Source: Aradus depressus (taxonomy: Eukaryota > Arthropoda > Insecta > Hemiptera > Aradidae). From it: 64,000 bases of DNA. Position 1 is the first letter of the stretch. The number at the start of each line of letters is the position of its first letter. The notes under the pieces are model-generated. The model was not told where the DNA came from. It saw only the letters and a program-made list of their open reading frames with translations, and ran no database searches. A program made the translations under genes and the position numbers. Positions 1-10,949 of this stretch are shown here, one piece after another. Location: positions 103,564,115 through 103,628,114 of the forward strand of contig OY759214.1 in the NCBI GenBank assembly GCA_963662175.1, given 5' to 3'.

Positions 1-978
1 TTTCATGGTAATTATGTGGTAAAGTGCTGCAGAGAGGGCGCACAGCTCTGCAGTGTATCTGCTGGTCCAAGGTGTTAGTCTGCATTTTATTGTGGTGTCC
101 ATAGCAACTAGAGCAAAGCCAGCGCTCTCAGAGCTCTGGAAGCCATCAGTGTACAAAAAATTATTTTTGTAGCGTATGCTTTTAATTTTATTAAATTCTG
201 CTCTAAATGTGCAATCACTAGTTGTAGACTTCTTCAGTCGATGCAGATCCAGATGGAGCAATGTGTGGAGTCTCATGTGTCTATGGTGGTTCTTCCGGAG
301 GGTCACTTCGTGGTTGCTCGTCCATGAGGTCTACTATGAATTGCCTTGCTCTTATTGCCAGGGGAGCGGACGTATTCGGTATCCCTTCATTTAATCGGCG
401 GTATTTGGGTTTGAAGATATAGTTGTAGGCAGAGTTATTTTCATTTAATGACAGAGCAGCAATATAGCTGGAGGTTAACCAATGTCGGCGGAACAGAAGA
501 GGGGGAATCCCAGTTTCGGCACAAAGGCTGACAACGGGACTTGACCTGAAGGCTCCGGTAGCAAGTCGAAGGCCAGCGTGGTGCACAGGATCTAATTTGC
601 TCAGGTAGCTCTTTGGAGCCGAAGCATAAATAAAACTTCCATAGTCCAATTTCGATCTCACAACACTCTGATATACTCTTAGAAGAGATGTCCTGTCGGC
701 TCCCTATTGCGTATTGGCCAACATTTTCAATAAACTAAGTCTTCTGGAGCTTTCTTTCTTCAAGTATTTGATATGGCTGGACCAGTTTAGTTTCTTGTCC
801 ACGATCATACCAAGAAATGTTGCTTCATCTTTGAAGACGACGGGTTCTCCGTCTAGTACGAGTGCAGGGTCGGGGCTAGGCCGCCTTTTGCGAGAGAAGT
901 GCACACAGCAAGTTTTCTCCTTTGAAAACTTTAATCCTGTTTTACTAGACAATTCTTTGAGGTTGTTGAGGAGTCTCT
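1..978 (-). pseudogene. LINE reverse transcriptase C-terminus and RNase H (I-like clade)
   Basis: On the minus strand, 952-704 and 661-281 translate to the palm/thumb region of a non-LTR reverse transcriptase (FLGMIVDKKLNWSSHI; RSKLDYGSFIYASA; LRLATGAFRSSPV). From about 165 to 1 an RNase H domain begins: FLYTDGFQSSESAGFALV, then TAELCALSAALYHI, showing the first aspartate and the glutamate of the catalytic set. It runs off the left edge. Frames are broken by shifts and stops, so it is not functional. It continues the fragment at 1280-1664; the two are separated by the Penelope-type insertion 979-1269. Confidence 0.85.
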
Positions 979-1269
979 GTAATAAATGATTAAAACAAAC
1001 TTATTTTTAATATATTATGAAATATTAATATATATGAAATATTGTCTATTCCACTAAAGATATAAATATATATAACTACCGGTTTCGGTCTTGCACCATC
1101 GTCAGGTCTAGTTATAACCTCAGTTCATAACTAGACCTGACGATGGTGTAAGGCCGAAACCGGTAGTTATATATATTTATATCTTTAGTGGAATACACAA
1201 TATTTCAAAAATAAGTTTGTTTTATTTATTTATTACAAGTTTCCACAATATGTCCGCGTTCCTCTACTT
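979..1269. mobile_element. Penelope-like terminal hairpin insertion with 10-bp target duplication
   Basis: AGGAGTCTCT occurs at 969-978 and 1270-1279, flanking 291 bp inserted in the LINE RT. The insert is largely one inverted repeat (about 992-1224) with a short loop near 1115. Both arms contain ACCGGTTTCGG and a CTGACGATGG box, the signature also seen at the 3' end of the Penelope-like element at 58.6-59.9 kb. It has no coding sequence. Confidence 0.7.
1137..1160 (+). ncRNA. Possible hammerhead-ribozyme-like core
   Basis: CTGACGA, then a GGT/GCC stem with a five-base loop, then GAAAC. The opposite arm on the minus strand (1107-1083) has GGT/ACC, a compensating change (U-A versus U-G). One extra U sits between CTGANGA and the stem compared with the canonical motif. 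Stem III and the cleavage site were not resolved. Confidence 0.3.
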
Positions 1270-1279
1270 AGGAGTCTCT

Positions 1280-1664
1280 ATAAGTCATCTTGGACCTTAT
1301 GGGTGTCACGATACCTGCACAGAACGGCGAGATCATCTACAAAAAGAAAAGCCTTCATCATTTTAGGGATAGCAGCCGCAACACTGTCCATCGCAATTGC
1401 GAAGATTGTGCAACTAAGAACGCTTCCCTGTGGGATACCATTGTTCACCTGCCTTCTTGCTGATAAACTGCTTCCTATTCTTACTCTAACCCACCTATTA
1501 GTTAGAAAATTGCTTATGAATATGGGTCAGTTTCCACGTAGTCCCCAATCGTAAATTTGATGTAGGATTGCGGTGTCTCTAACAGTGTCATAGGCCTTGT
1601 CTATGTCGAAAAATATCCTTATACTCTCTTCTTTATTGATGAAGATGTTCACCAGTTCAGCCTC
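1280..1664 (-). pseudogene. LINE reverse transcriptase core, fragment
   Basis: The minus-strand translation contains the RT motifs FFDIDKAYDTV (about 1610-1578), GIPQGSVLS (about 1440-1412) and the active-site box FVDD (about 1342-1331, the YxDD position). It lies directly left of the Harbinger insertion and resumes the protein interrupted at 10950: the GRSTLDHLVA end on the far side is followed here by EAELVNIF. One stop lies near the 1290 side. Confidence 0.85.
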
Positions 1665-1976
1665 TTAAGCTACGCGCGCACTAAGGGGGCACGGTACGGA
1701 CGGGCGGCCGTCACGGCAATTTAAAAAAAATAATATCATTGAATCAAATGTGTATGCGCTCACTTGGTCGGTACGGCCGGCCGGACTGGGTTTCCGCACC
1801 TTCCGCCGTTTTAAAAAGTCAGCGAGGAAGAACTTCAGGACATTTCCGAAAGGCCCTGACTCATCGGCATTTCTGGGGTAGTGAGCGCGCCTCTCCGGCG
1901 GGCGCCTTGGAATTGTTGTCACGTCATCCTCATAACAGATTGACAGTCAGTTGAGTCTACCCTTCTACAAAAAGAG

Positions 1977-2109
1977 ATGGATGTGTCCAAATTGATTATA
2001 TTAGTGCAAAACTATCCAGAAATATTTAACATGCGCCACCCTGAATATTTCAACAGTAGCAGACGGGAAAATATATGGGAAGAGATCGGTGGATTGATGA
2101 AACAGAATG
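1977..2109 (+). CDS. Harbinger MADF-domain protein, exon 1
   Basis: The ATG at 1977 opens MDVSKLIILVQNYPEIFN and continues HPEYFNSSRRENIWEEIGGL, the N-terminal half of a MADF (Myb/SANT-like) DNA-binding domain. The donor is G|gtaagt at 2110, phase 1. In Harbinger elements a second, Myb/SANT-like protein works with the transposase in DNA binding and nuclear import; that role is inferred here from the family. Its intron (2110-3744) contains transposase exon 2 on the opposite strand. Confidence 0.82.
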
Positions 2110-2664
2110 GTAAGTGACTTGAAGTATATAAGTAATAATAATTTTTAGTATTAGTAATAATTAATATTATGTATAATAATTTTTAGTTGTGTACATTGAT
2201 GGATTGTCACTCTCACACTTATAACTTTCCTTATCCTGCACTGCAGGTAAAGAAAGTATTTTGATCCGTCAAAAAATTAAGTATGCCGTTTTCTATGGAT
2301 TTACACGTTTTAGGATCCCCTGAGTCTTTGATTTCGACGAAATCGTCTATTCCAGTGGTTACAATTATAATCATTTTTAATTGAAAATGTGAACATAACA
2401 CTGTTCAATAATTCTACATTTGTGCCAGGTACCATTTTTCTTAAAAACATATGTATATTTTATATAAAAAACCACACAAAAATATTTTCTAAATATAACC
2501 ATTACTGATGCAACTAGATTGAGTATGTAGCAGTCGCACATGTTCAAGCAATTTCGAATTCATTTACTTATGTTCATTTATTATAAGTTGTATAATTAAA
2601 TATTTTTGAAGTAGCCTACACAGTTTTGTGACAAAAAAAAATTATAACTAAGTTTTATAGTAAT

Positions 2665-3585
2665 TTAAACATATTGTTTTCCAGCTTGAGATCGTTTCTG
2701 TTGCCACTTTACTGATCCCAACTCAGAGTTGAAGTAATCTTTAAATATGTTTCGGACCTCTATAGCTTCGCAACCAGACAAACCACCTGTGTCTTTTAAT
2801 GGAGCAAGTGACTTAGCATCTGAAACTGTAGTTTCTAAGTCTTTTTCAGTCCAGTAACATGAGTCCGTCTTTAAATAATTATGCAAACAACAGGCTGTTA
2901 AAACCACAGAGATCAGGTGCTCCTGAGAAAGGGACAGTTTCTTTTCAAAAATATGAAACCTTCTCACCAAAATTCCAAATGCATTTTCAACTACATTTCT
3001 TACACGACTTATGCGGTAGTTGCAAATTTTTTCTTCTATCTTGCCATGTACATCTTCTTTTGAGTATGGGCGCATGATATTTGTACGAAGAGGAAAAGCT
3101 TCGTCACCAATAATCACATGAGGAAGATAAATATTAGTACCAGTTAATACCTTTGAAGGCGGAAGGTTTAGTGAACCATTTTCCAGCCTTTTTCCCAATT
3201 CAGAAGAATTGAAAATACTTGAATCAGAGTTTTTTCCATAACCACCAACATCTACAAAAATGAACTTTTTATCTGCGTCCACCAATGCTAATAATACGAT
3301 GCTAAAGCACTTTTTATAGCAGAAGTAATCAGCTCCACTGTTATGAGGGGCTTCTATGATGACATGTTTCCGTCCAAAGCACCAACAGCGTTCGGGAAGT
3401 TCCATTTCGTACAAAACCCTCTTTCAATATCTTTCCACATCTCCTCTGTAGGTTGGGGCATCGCGGATGGTTGTAAGCACTTCCATATTGCCTTGCAAGT
3501 TGAATGAACAATTTCTCTTACTGTTGTTAGACCCATTCTGAAAGAGAAAGCCATGGAGCGGTAAGACATTCCAGTTGCAAGAAAC
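2665..3585 (-). pseudogene. Harbinger transposase, exon 2 (DDE_Tnp_4 catalytic part)
   Basis: The acceptor on the minus strand is ttttttttag before 3585. The first codons read FLATGMSYRSMAFSFRMG, then NFPNAVGALDG, the first catalytic aspartate region. A single missing base near 3361 shifts the frame; the other frame continues KHVIIEAPHNSG and carries the second aspartate region (VIIGDEAFPLRTNIMRPYS) and the glutamate region (RNVVENAFGILVRRF). It ends at 2665. HARBI1-type relatives are about 350 residues and the two exons together fit that. One frameshift inactivates it. Confidence 0.88.
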
Positions 3586-3744
3586 CTAAAAAAAAAATTT
3601 TTTAATTAATTAATTCTATTATGAAACGGTATTATTAAACACATTGTAGGCCCTATTTATTTATAAGCACGAGATAACTTTAACTTTTGTTTGTTTTGAA
3701 GATTGTGTTAATTCAGTAGACAATGTAAACGTATCGTGTTTCAG

Positions 3745-4468
3745 GTACTGAATGCAAGGATCGTTGGGCAAAAGTTCGAGACAATCATCGAAAAGCACTC
3801 CAACGCCGGAGAACCAAAAGTGGCCATGCTGCGAAAAAAATTATGAAGAGGAAGATAATAATTCCGAAATGCCAGAGTCGCCTAATATTTCCTGGCCAGT
3901 TCCAAGCCATCTAACGATAACTTCGCAGGATTCGCTCTCCACCTATCCTCCGTCATCCATGGCATCGTCGCGTAGTTCGTCGAAGAAAGAGCTTATTTCC
4001 AACCCGAAAAAAAGGAGTAGGGCTGGAAATGCCCCTGCAAAAACTGCAGCAACTGTGTTGGAGGTCTATTTGGCAAGAAAAAGACAGCAACCTACCGAAG
4101 AAGACTCTTTAGCAGCCTTCTTTACAACAATGGTAAAAACTGTCAAAAATGTTCCTCTTCGTGACCAGATTGACATAAAAAGAAAAATTTTTAAACTGGT
4201 TTCAGACAAAGAAATGGACATTGCACTTAGAGTGGGGGAACCACCATCGTCTGTATTACGCAACATGGATACAGTTTCAAGACAGTCATTTTTTCTTCGC
4301 AAGCTCCACCTCAACCAGAAAACACTGGCCTTGTTTTACCAAAATACAATGAAACTCCTCAACGACCTACACCACGACCAAATGCTGACGAGGCAACACT
4401 TAGCAGCTACAGCGCTTGGGGATGGAGGGACGAAACTGATGCATGAGATTTCAATTTTTAAAAAATAA
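3745..4468 (+). pseudogene. Harbinger MADF-domain protein, exon 2 (one frameshift)
   Basis: The acceptor is gtgtttcag. The phase-1 entry restores GTECKDRWAKVRDNHRKALQ, the second half of the MADF domain. A shift in the A-run near 3835 moves the continuation to another frame (YEEEDNNSEMPESPNIS), which stays open to the stop at 4468. The middle is serine/proline-rich with a basic patch (KKRSRAG). The C-terminal part (FFTTMVKTVKNVPLRDQIDI) resembles the short helical BESS-like tail seen in MADF proteins. The frameshift makes this copy probably non-functional. Confidence 0.75.
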
Positions 4469-4762
4469 AAAATTGATATTGACACTATGTTTTTTTTTGT
4501 TTTCTAAATATAAATTTTATAACATTGAAGCTGCGCCGTTATTTATTCATTTATTTTATACATTCCCCTATAGTAAAGTCAAATTAGCAAAATATCATTT
4601 AGTGAATTGGAACATAAATTGGTGTTAGCCTATATGTTTGGTACTATTTCATTATGTGTACAGGTTTTAAAATTGTGCTAAACCTGGAAAACTTTATACA
4701 TTGTTTGGCATATAAAACCCGTCTGGTCTTCAAAATGTTTATACAGAATACATAGTAAGTTT

Positions 4763-5922
4763 TGTAATGTAATCAATTTGCGACTGCATCTAAATATATT
4801 GTAAAATATAAAGTTTGTAAGGTTAATAGTATTTGTGGACAGAAATGGTGAAATAAACCCTTAATTCTATAGGCGGGCTAGGGAGACCCGGATCAGGTAG
4901 AAGGAGCTTATCCCATTTTGCCTCCGTCAAGAAAGAAGCTGACAGGATGCAATAAAAGAAGGCACCAACAGTCACCTGGAGGAATATTTATATAGCTTTT
5001 ACAACCAGGATTTTACAATCTGGCTACAGTCAGGTACCAGATTGGAGCTCCAAGCCCGTTGTTAGTGGCCCATAAAGCAATCTGGAATGTCCAAATTAAA
5101 GTGGATAGAGGTCAAATGGATTGCCTCCCAGGCAAACAATTTGCTTTCCGAAATGGCCGAGGAGAAGAAAGAAGGAGAAGTAGTGGGGGAAGATGGCAGT
5201 CCGAGTTCGAAGTGAGGGCTCAAGTTCATTCAGTTCCAGTCGAGACCCACCAGAGTGTCAGTTACAGTCTGGATCCAAGAGTCAGAGGGTTCACTTCCTG
5301 GAGTCCTAGTTGAGAGAGGGAAGTGGCCAGACTCTGATCCACCAGTTGATGTCTGAGTCCTGATCCAGTAGCCCTCGAGAGAAGATCCAGCCATCATCCA
5401 ACCCCAGGAGTTCAGGAGGAACTCAGCCAGCCGACAGCCCTCTTTCTACCCTCTGGCCATCGCAGACCTCCCTGGCATCCAATCATCAGTTATCGTCTCC
5501 AGCCCCTGTCTCTACAGCGTACATAGCAATAAGGTTTATATTATATATTATAATTTTTATTTTTATTTTAAGTATTAATTTTTGTTTTAGCATAAATATA
5601 ATTTTTTTTAAATGAATTTCTAAATTTTAGTTGTTTGTTCCTATGCTATATCCCAGGTCAGTTATGATTTAACAATTTGGTTTTTCAAAACTCTTTTCGC
5701 TGACGAATCCTTTCGCCTTTGGTTATAGAAATTCAATTTATATATTAAAATCAGTAAATGTAAATGATCGTCTAGTACATAAGCGATCTGGCATCCTATG
5801 GACATTTTTTTTAGTAAAGACAAAGCAATTTTATAGAAAATCTCCGCAGCTTATATAAAAAGTAAAGTCAAATACCATTTTTTATTATTAAAAACCGCGA
5901 CGCGCAACTCATAAATATTACA
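4763..5922 (+). repeat. Left LTR
   Basis: 1160 bp, same length as the right LTR, starting TG and ending CA. Its 3' third carries an AT-rich stretch. The small ORF at 5059-5313 is an LTR passenger present identically in the right LTR and has no known domain. Confidence 0.93.
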
Positions 5923-6124
5923 AATTTGGCAACCCCTTGTGGAGATTTTGGTAAAATCATTATTATTCAGCAAGAGAGGAAAGGCGAAATTTTTAAACCA
6001 AAATTGACTTGGAAAGCGGGGAACAAACTTAATTTTGATATTTTATATTAATTAAATTTTGAAATTTTATTTACATTTTTTTTTAGTTGGTTAATTGTTA
6101 GTAATTTTTTAAATTCTTTTTAAT

Positions 6125-7045
6125 ATGGATAATCAGATAGTTGTCGAGAATATTGAGCAATTCGAGGAAGCGAGTGTTGATAGTGAGATAGAAAATGTAG
6201 ATATTCCAGTCTCGGCAGGGACAAGGTCACGCGAAACGAATGTCATTAATGAGAAAGAGGGGACCCAAGTTTTTACGGGAGATATGTTTAAGGAATTATT
6301 GAAGGCAATGGGAAATTTAGAAAGTAAAATGGATTCACACTATGCTAATTTAGGAAGTATAATAAGAAATTTCGGCGAGCGAATGGATAATAGAAGTAGG
6401 GAATTAGTTGATATGGGAAAAAATATATTTAGAAGTGACAATGGGATAGAGCAGATAGAGGTCCTAAGTAATGTAGAAACTGTTGAAAATAATAATAAAA
6501 AGGAACAGGTTCAAATTTTAAAATTAGAAACAGAAACAACCTTGGAAATCTTAGTTGAGGAAGTTAAAGTAATCAGGGATTTAGATATAGACGTGAAGGA
6601 GAATAAAGTTGTTTCTGAAATAGATTCTAGAATTAATTTAGAAGGTCATAAGGCCGATTTAGAAATAGGAAAGAAAGTTCCGAATCAAACGAAAATGGTG
6701 AGGAAATTGTTATCAATGGAGGAAATAATTATGAATAAGCAGTTAAGAAAAGTTAATTTAGAAATAAGTGAATGTGCTTGTGTAAATGTTTTAATGAATG
6801 TTTGGAAAAATGACAATACTGATATGTTACAAAAGACAATTTATAATTTAGAGGAAATATTGATAGTAACAAACAGACAAACGGGACAGAAAAGTTTTAA
6901 GATAAAAGGGAATGTAGAAACAATGACAGACAGACGACACCGAATTATAGTAAATAAGGGGGAGGGGATTTTCAAAGACATTATACGTCGGGGTATCCGC
7001 AAAAAGGAAATAATTAATTTTAGACTTTGCAACCAGAAGTTGTAG
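6125..7045 (+). CDS. Gag-like or unknown ORF of the pol-less LTR element (306 aa)
   Basis: This is the only substantial ORF of the element. It begins MDNQIVVENIEQFEEASVDS. The N-terminal half contains a likely coiled coil (FKELLKAMGNLESKMDSHY), and the rest is rich in E, K, N and I. There is no zinc knuckle, major homology region, protease or RT motif. By position right after the left LTR and leader it would be a gag remnant, but I cannot assign it to a gag family. Downstream, 7046-9286 is T- and A-rich with no coding signal. It contains a short duplicated segment with GAGATGGCCTACCCA near 8404 and 8461. Confidence 0.5.
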   Translation: MDNQIVVENIEQFEEASVDSEIENVDIPVSAGTRSRETNVINEKEGTQVFTGDMFKELLKAMGNLESKMDSHYANLGSIIRNFGERMDNRSRELVDMGKNIFRSDNGIEQIEVLSNVETVENNNKKEQVQILKLETETTLEILVEEVKVIRDLDIDVKENKVVSEIDSRINLEGHKADLEIGKKVPNQTKMVRKLLSMEEIIMNKQLRKVNLEISECACVNVLMNVWKNDNTDMLQKTIYNLEEILIVTNRQTGQKSFKIKGNVETMTDRRHRIIVNKGEGIFKDIIRRGIRKKEIINFRLCNQKL

Positions 7046-9286
7046 TAGCCAAATTTTATAGTAAATATCCTTTTATGAAACTCGAATGAGTTATAAACAC
7101 GACAGACAGACTTACAAAACAAAATTTAAAAAGAGAATTAAGAGACAAAGATTTAGACAGAAAACAACAGAAGACTTTGAATAAATGAATATGTGGAGTA
7201 AATAGTTGAATGAAAGTGAGAATTATTTTTGGTAAGAGTGAAATTTATAAATGTTATTTTTGAAAACTGGATTTATTTGAAATTTATATATAATTTTTTT
7301 TATTGGAGTTAGTTTGAATTTTATAAGTTGCATGGAAGTTTGTGTTGATTGAGACTTTGGAAGTGAGTTAATTTTTTTTTAGTAAGTTTAGAAATATAAA
7401 CGTGATTCATTTTAGATTTGGGAAGTTTTTCTTTTTGTTGGGTTGATTTTTTTTTGATGATGAATTTTTATGCGTTAGATTTATTGATAATATTTTTGAA
7501 CAATTGGAGTTATTTGAAATTTTATATATTGCATTTATTTATAGATCGATTGAGGCTTTGGAAGAGAACTAAATAGCAAGTTAATTTTTTTTAGTATTTT
7601 TTTTGATATAGGATTAATTTATTTCGGTAAATTTTTTTGGGAGAAGATATTTTTATAAATAAGATTTAGTGATAATAGTTCGAATTTATATATAATAATT
7701 TTGCGTTTTTTTTTATTTAATTATATGGTGGTGGTTCTTTGATTAGTTAGTATTATTAAGAGTTTGAAAAGAAATATTTATGAAGTTCGTTTAATTTTGT
7801 TTATGGACCAGTTTGAATTATTTATACAGATTTTGAAGAAGTAAGAAAGTTTTTTTTTAGTAAGTGATTGATATATTTGATTTTTTATATGGGTAAATTT
7901 TTAAATAAAAAGTAATTGAGAAAAGTGGTTGAAATAAGAATTTTTTTTTTTAATTGATAAAAGGAGAGATGAATTAAGAAGTATTATTGGTCAAGACACA
8001 ATATTGTTTTTAAGAATTTAATGGGAAGAAAGGAATTTAAGATTTTAAAATACGAAATTATATTTGGAAATTTTTTAACTAGAAGTTTTTGTTTTATTGA
8101 TAGGGAGATGCTTGTGGTCGTTTTTTTTTTGTGAAGCCATTTAAGATAGAAAATGACAGTTTTAAAAAGGGTAAGGTAGGAAAGAAAGGAATAACATGCG
8201 CGGTATAAAAGGTTTTATAAATAATTTTATCCAAGATTGATTCATAAAAGAGCAAAGAATAATTAAAAAGGTATATAGGGATGTTTTTTTTTTGTTTTGT
8301 ATGTGACGTTAGTAAAACTTCGCGGAGAATTAATATGGAGAAAAGTTAATATGTGAAAATGAGCTATTTGTTTAAGAGTATATAGATGAGAATTTTATTT
8401 ATTATGAGATTGCCTACCCAGAGAAGGGAGGAATCTATCTGTACTACGACGATATAATTATGAGATGGCCTACCCAAGGAAGGGAGGATCCATGAAATCT
8501 ACGACGATATAAAGTAATAATATGTGTTAGAAACATATGAGATATTTTTTTGAGTATATGAGATTATTTTTTGATGTTAAGAGAAATAAAGAATAGGTAG
8601 GGAATGGGTGAAGACCTGAGTAGCGTCACATATAAATAATAAGAAAAATATATACTTATAAAAGGGGGGATATATTGAATAAATAAGAAAATAAGATGGA
8701 TTTTGATTGCTCAAATGTAGATAATAGGGTAAAATATTTATAAAATGAGACCATAGAATGAAAGTTTTTGAATTTAGAAGGCAACCCGTTTTCTTTTTGT
8801 CATTTATTAAGGTCGACCCAGATTTTTTGAGAAATTTAAGTATTAAAGTGTTATTAAGTGAATTGGTTATCCATATTGTAGAGAAGATTAGTTATGTTTT
8901 TTTTTTTGGCATAGGATAATTTAATTACTGTAAAAATAAGAAGAAAGGACGAAAATTATGTAAAATAAATATTGAAGTTTTTGTACCCATAGTAAAATTT
9001 AATAATTTGTTTTCTTTTATATTAATTATAAATTTCTTGTAAATATATATTATTCAAACCCTAGTTAGTAAGTTCTGTTATTTGTTTTTGAAATTCGTGT
9101 ACAGTTTAAGAATAAAGGAGATGATTTTTTTTGTTAATTATAGATTTAATATAAAGATAAGTTGTTTAAACATTAGTTTTTTTTTTGTATAACTTTTTTT
9201 TTTGTTTCGTTTTTTTTAATGGAAATTATTGTAAGTAGAAATAAAATTGTCCTACGTACAATTTTAGTAAACTAAGGGGAGGGTAA

Positions 9287-10446
9287 TGTAATGTAATCAA
9301 TTTGCGACTGCATCTAAATATATTGTAAAATATAAAGTTTGTAAGGTTAATAGTATTTGTGGACAGAAATGGTGAAATAAACCCTTAATTCTATAGGCGG
9401 GCTAGGGAGACCCGGATCAGGTAGAAGGAGCTTATCCCATTTTGCCTCCGTCAAGAAAGAAGCTGACAGGATGCAATAAAAGAAGGCACCAACAGTCACC
9501 TGGAGGAATATTTATATAGCTTTTACAACCAGGATTTTACAATCTGGCTACAGTCAGGTACCAGATTGGAGCTCCAAGCCCGTTGTTAGTGGCCCATAAA
9601 GCAATCTGGAATGTCCAAATTAAAGTGGATAGAGGTCAAATGGATTGCCTCCCAGGCAAACAATTTGCTTTCCGAAATGGCCGAGGAGAAGAAAGAAGGA
9701 GAAGTAGTGGGGGAAGATGGCAGTCCGAGTTCGAAGTGAGGGCTCAAGTTCATTCAGTTCCAGTCGAGACCCACCAGAGTGTCAGTTACAGTCTGGATCC
9801 AAGAGTCAGAGGGTTCACTTCCTGGAGTCCTAGTTGAGAGAGGGAAGTGGCCAGACTCTGATCCACCAGTTGATGTCTGAGTCCTGATCCAGTAGCCCTC
9901 GAGAGAAGATCCAGCCATCATCCAACCCCAGGAGTTCAGGAGGAACTCAGCCAGCCGACAGCCCTCTTTCTACCCTCTGGCCATCGCAGACCTCCCTGGC
10001 ATCCAATCATCAGTTATCGTCTCCAGCCCCTGTCTCTACAGCGTACATAGCAATAAGGTTTATATTATATATTATAATTTTTATTTTTATTTTAAGTATT
10101 AATTTTTGTTTTAGCATAAATATAATTTTTTTTAAATGAATTTCTAAATTTTAGTTGTTTGTTCCTATGCTATATCCCAGGTCAGTTATGATTTAACAAT
10201 TTGGTTTTTCAAAACTCTTTTCGCTGACGAATCCTTTCGCCTTTGGTTATAGAAATTCAATTTATATATTAAAATCAGTAAATGTAAATGATCGTCTAGT
10301 ACATAAGCGATCTGGCATCCTATGGACATTTTTTTTAGTAAAGACAAAGCAATTTTATAGAAAATCTCCGCAGCTTATATAAAAAGTAAAGTCAAATACC
10401 ATTTTTTATTATTAAAAACCGCGACGCGCAACTCTTAAATATTACA
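9287..10446 (+). repeat. Right LTR
   Basis: Near-identical copy of 4763-5922 at an offset of 4524 bp, preceded by the purine-rich tract at about 9268-9286. Confidence 0.93.
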
Positions 10447-10511
10447 GTTTAGAGTATTACAAAAAATAATATTAATAAAACGACCAATGAAATAATGACG
10501 TAGGAACTTAC

Positions 10512-10834
10512 CGCAAACAAATCGCTAGCCTTTCCTTTGGTTCAACAGGACTTCGAAACTTAGTTTGTTTCCTGAAGATTTCATCTTTAATAAGGTCATA
10601 AAGAGATTCGAACTTCTCCTGAGTCATTCGGAAGTATTGAAAGAATTTAGCATCATCTTCTATAAGGTCCGGAAACAAGGTATGAAATTCACCAAAAGTC
10701 AGTCTTTTTCTATTAATTTGATGAATCCAAAAAATTATATTTTTTTTGGTTAGCATCTCTTCCTCTTCTTCTACCAAAATTGCACTAACAACCAAACACT
10801 CGTCATCACTATCCATTTTGACCTTGTTCACCAC
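10512..10834 (-). CDS. Harbinger transposase, exon 1
   Basis: The ATG at 10834 opens MVNKVKMDSDDECLVVSAIL, an acidic start, then FGEFHTLFPDLIEDDAKFFQ and FRMTQEKFESLYDLI, the usual N-terminal region of PIF/Harbinger transposases, and PKERLAICLR. The minus-strand donor CG|gtaagt leaves in phase 2 and joins exon 2 at 3585 to give CLR-FLATG, the expected family sequence. The intron is about 6.9 kb, of which 5.7 kb is the LTR element. Confidence 0.85.
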
Positions 10835-10949
10835 ACGGTAGCTCAGTATACACTGCCATGTGCGGATGGCGGGAGTTCCCGTCTAGTACGCGCTCCCACC
10901 TTTAAAAATGCCGTCCATGCCGTGCCGCCCTAGTGCGCGCTTAGCTTTA

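Larger units (their letters stand above)
4763..10446 (+). mobile_element. Young LTR retrotransposon without pol
   Basis: Two 1160-bp LTRs (TGTAAT...ATTACA) flank 3364 bp, with a 4-bp duplication GTTT at 4759-4762 and 10447-10450. The only difference I could see between the LTRs is one base (A at 5911, T at 10435). A polypurine tract (aaggggaggg) ends just before the right LTR. There is no RT, protease, integrase or zinc knuckle; the only long ORF is 6125-7045. The element must depend on enzymes made by another element. Confidence 0.92.
1668..10946. mobile_element. PIF/Harbinger DNA transposon with 36-bp TIRs
   Basis: The left terminus 1668-1703 (AGCTACGCGCGCACTA start) and the right terminus 10911-10946 are imperfect 36-bp inverted repeats. 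TTA lies at 1665-1667 and 10947-10949, the 3-bp TWA target duplication typical of the superfamily. It encodes a two-exon transposase on the minus strand and a two-exon MADF protein on the plus strand. It is inserted in a LINE and carries an LTR element in its largest intron; without that, the transposon is about 3.6 kb. Confidence 0.93.

Noticed and set aside
5059..5313. 84-aa ORF, repeated at 9583-9837
   Set aside because: Identical because both are LTR sequence; no domain and no conserved context.
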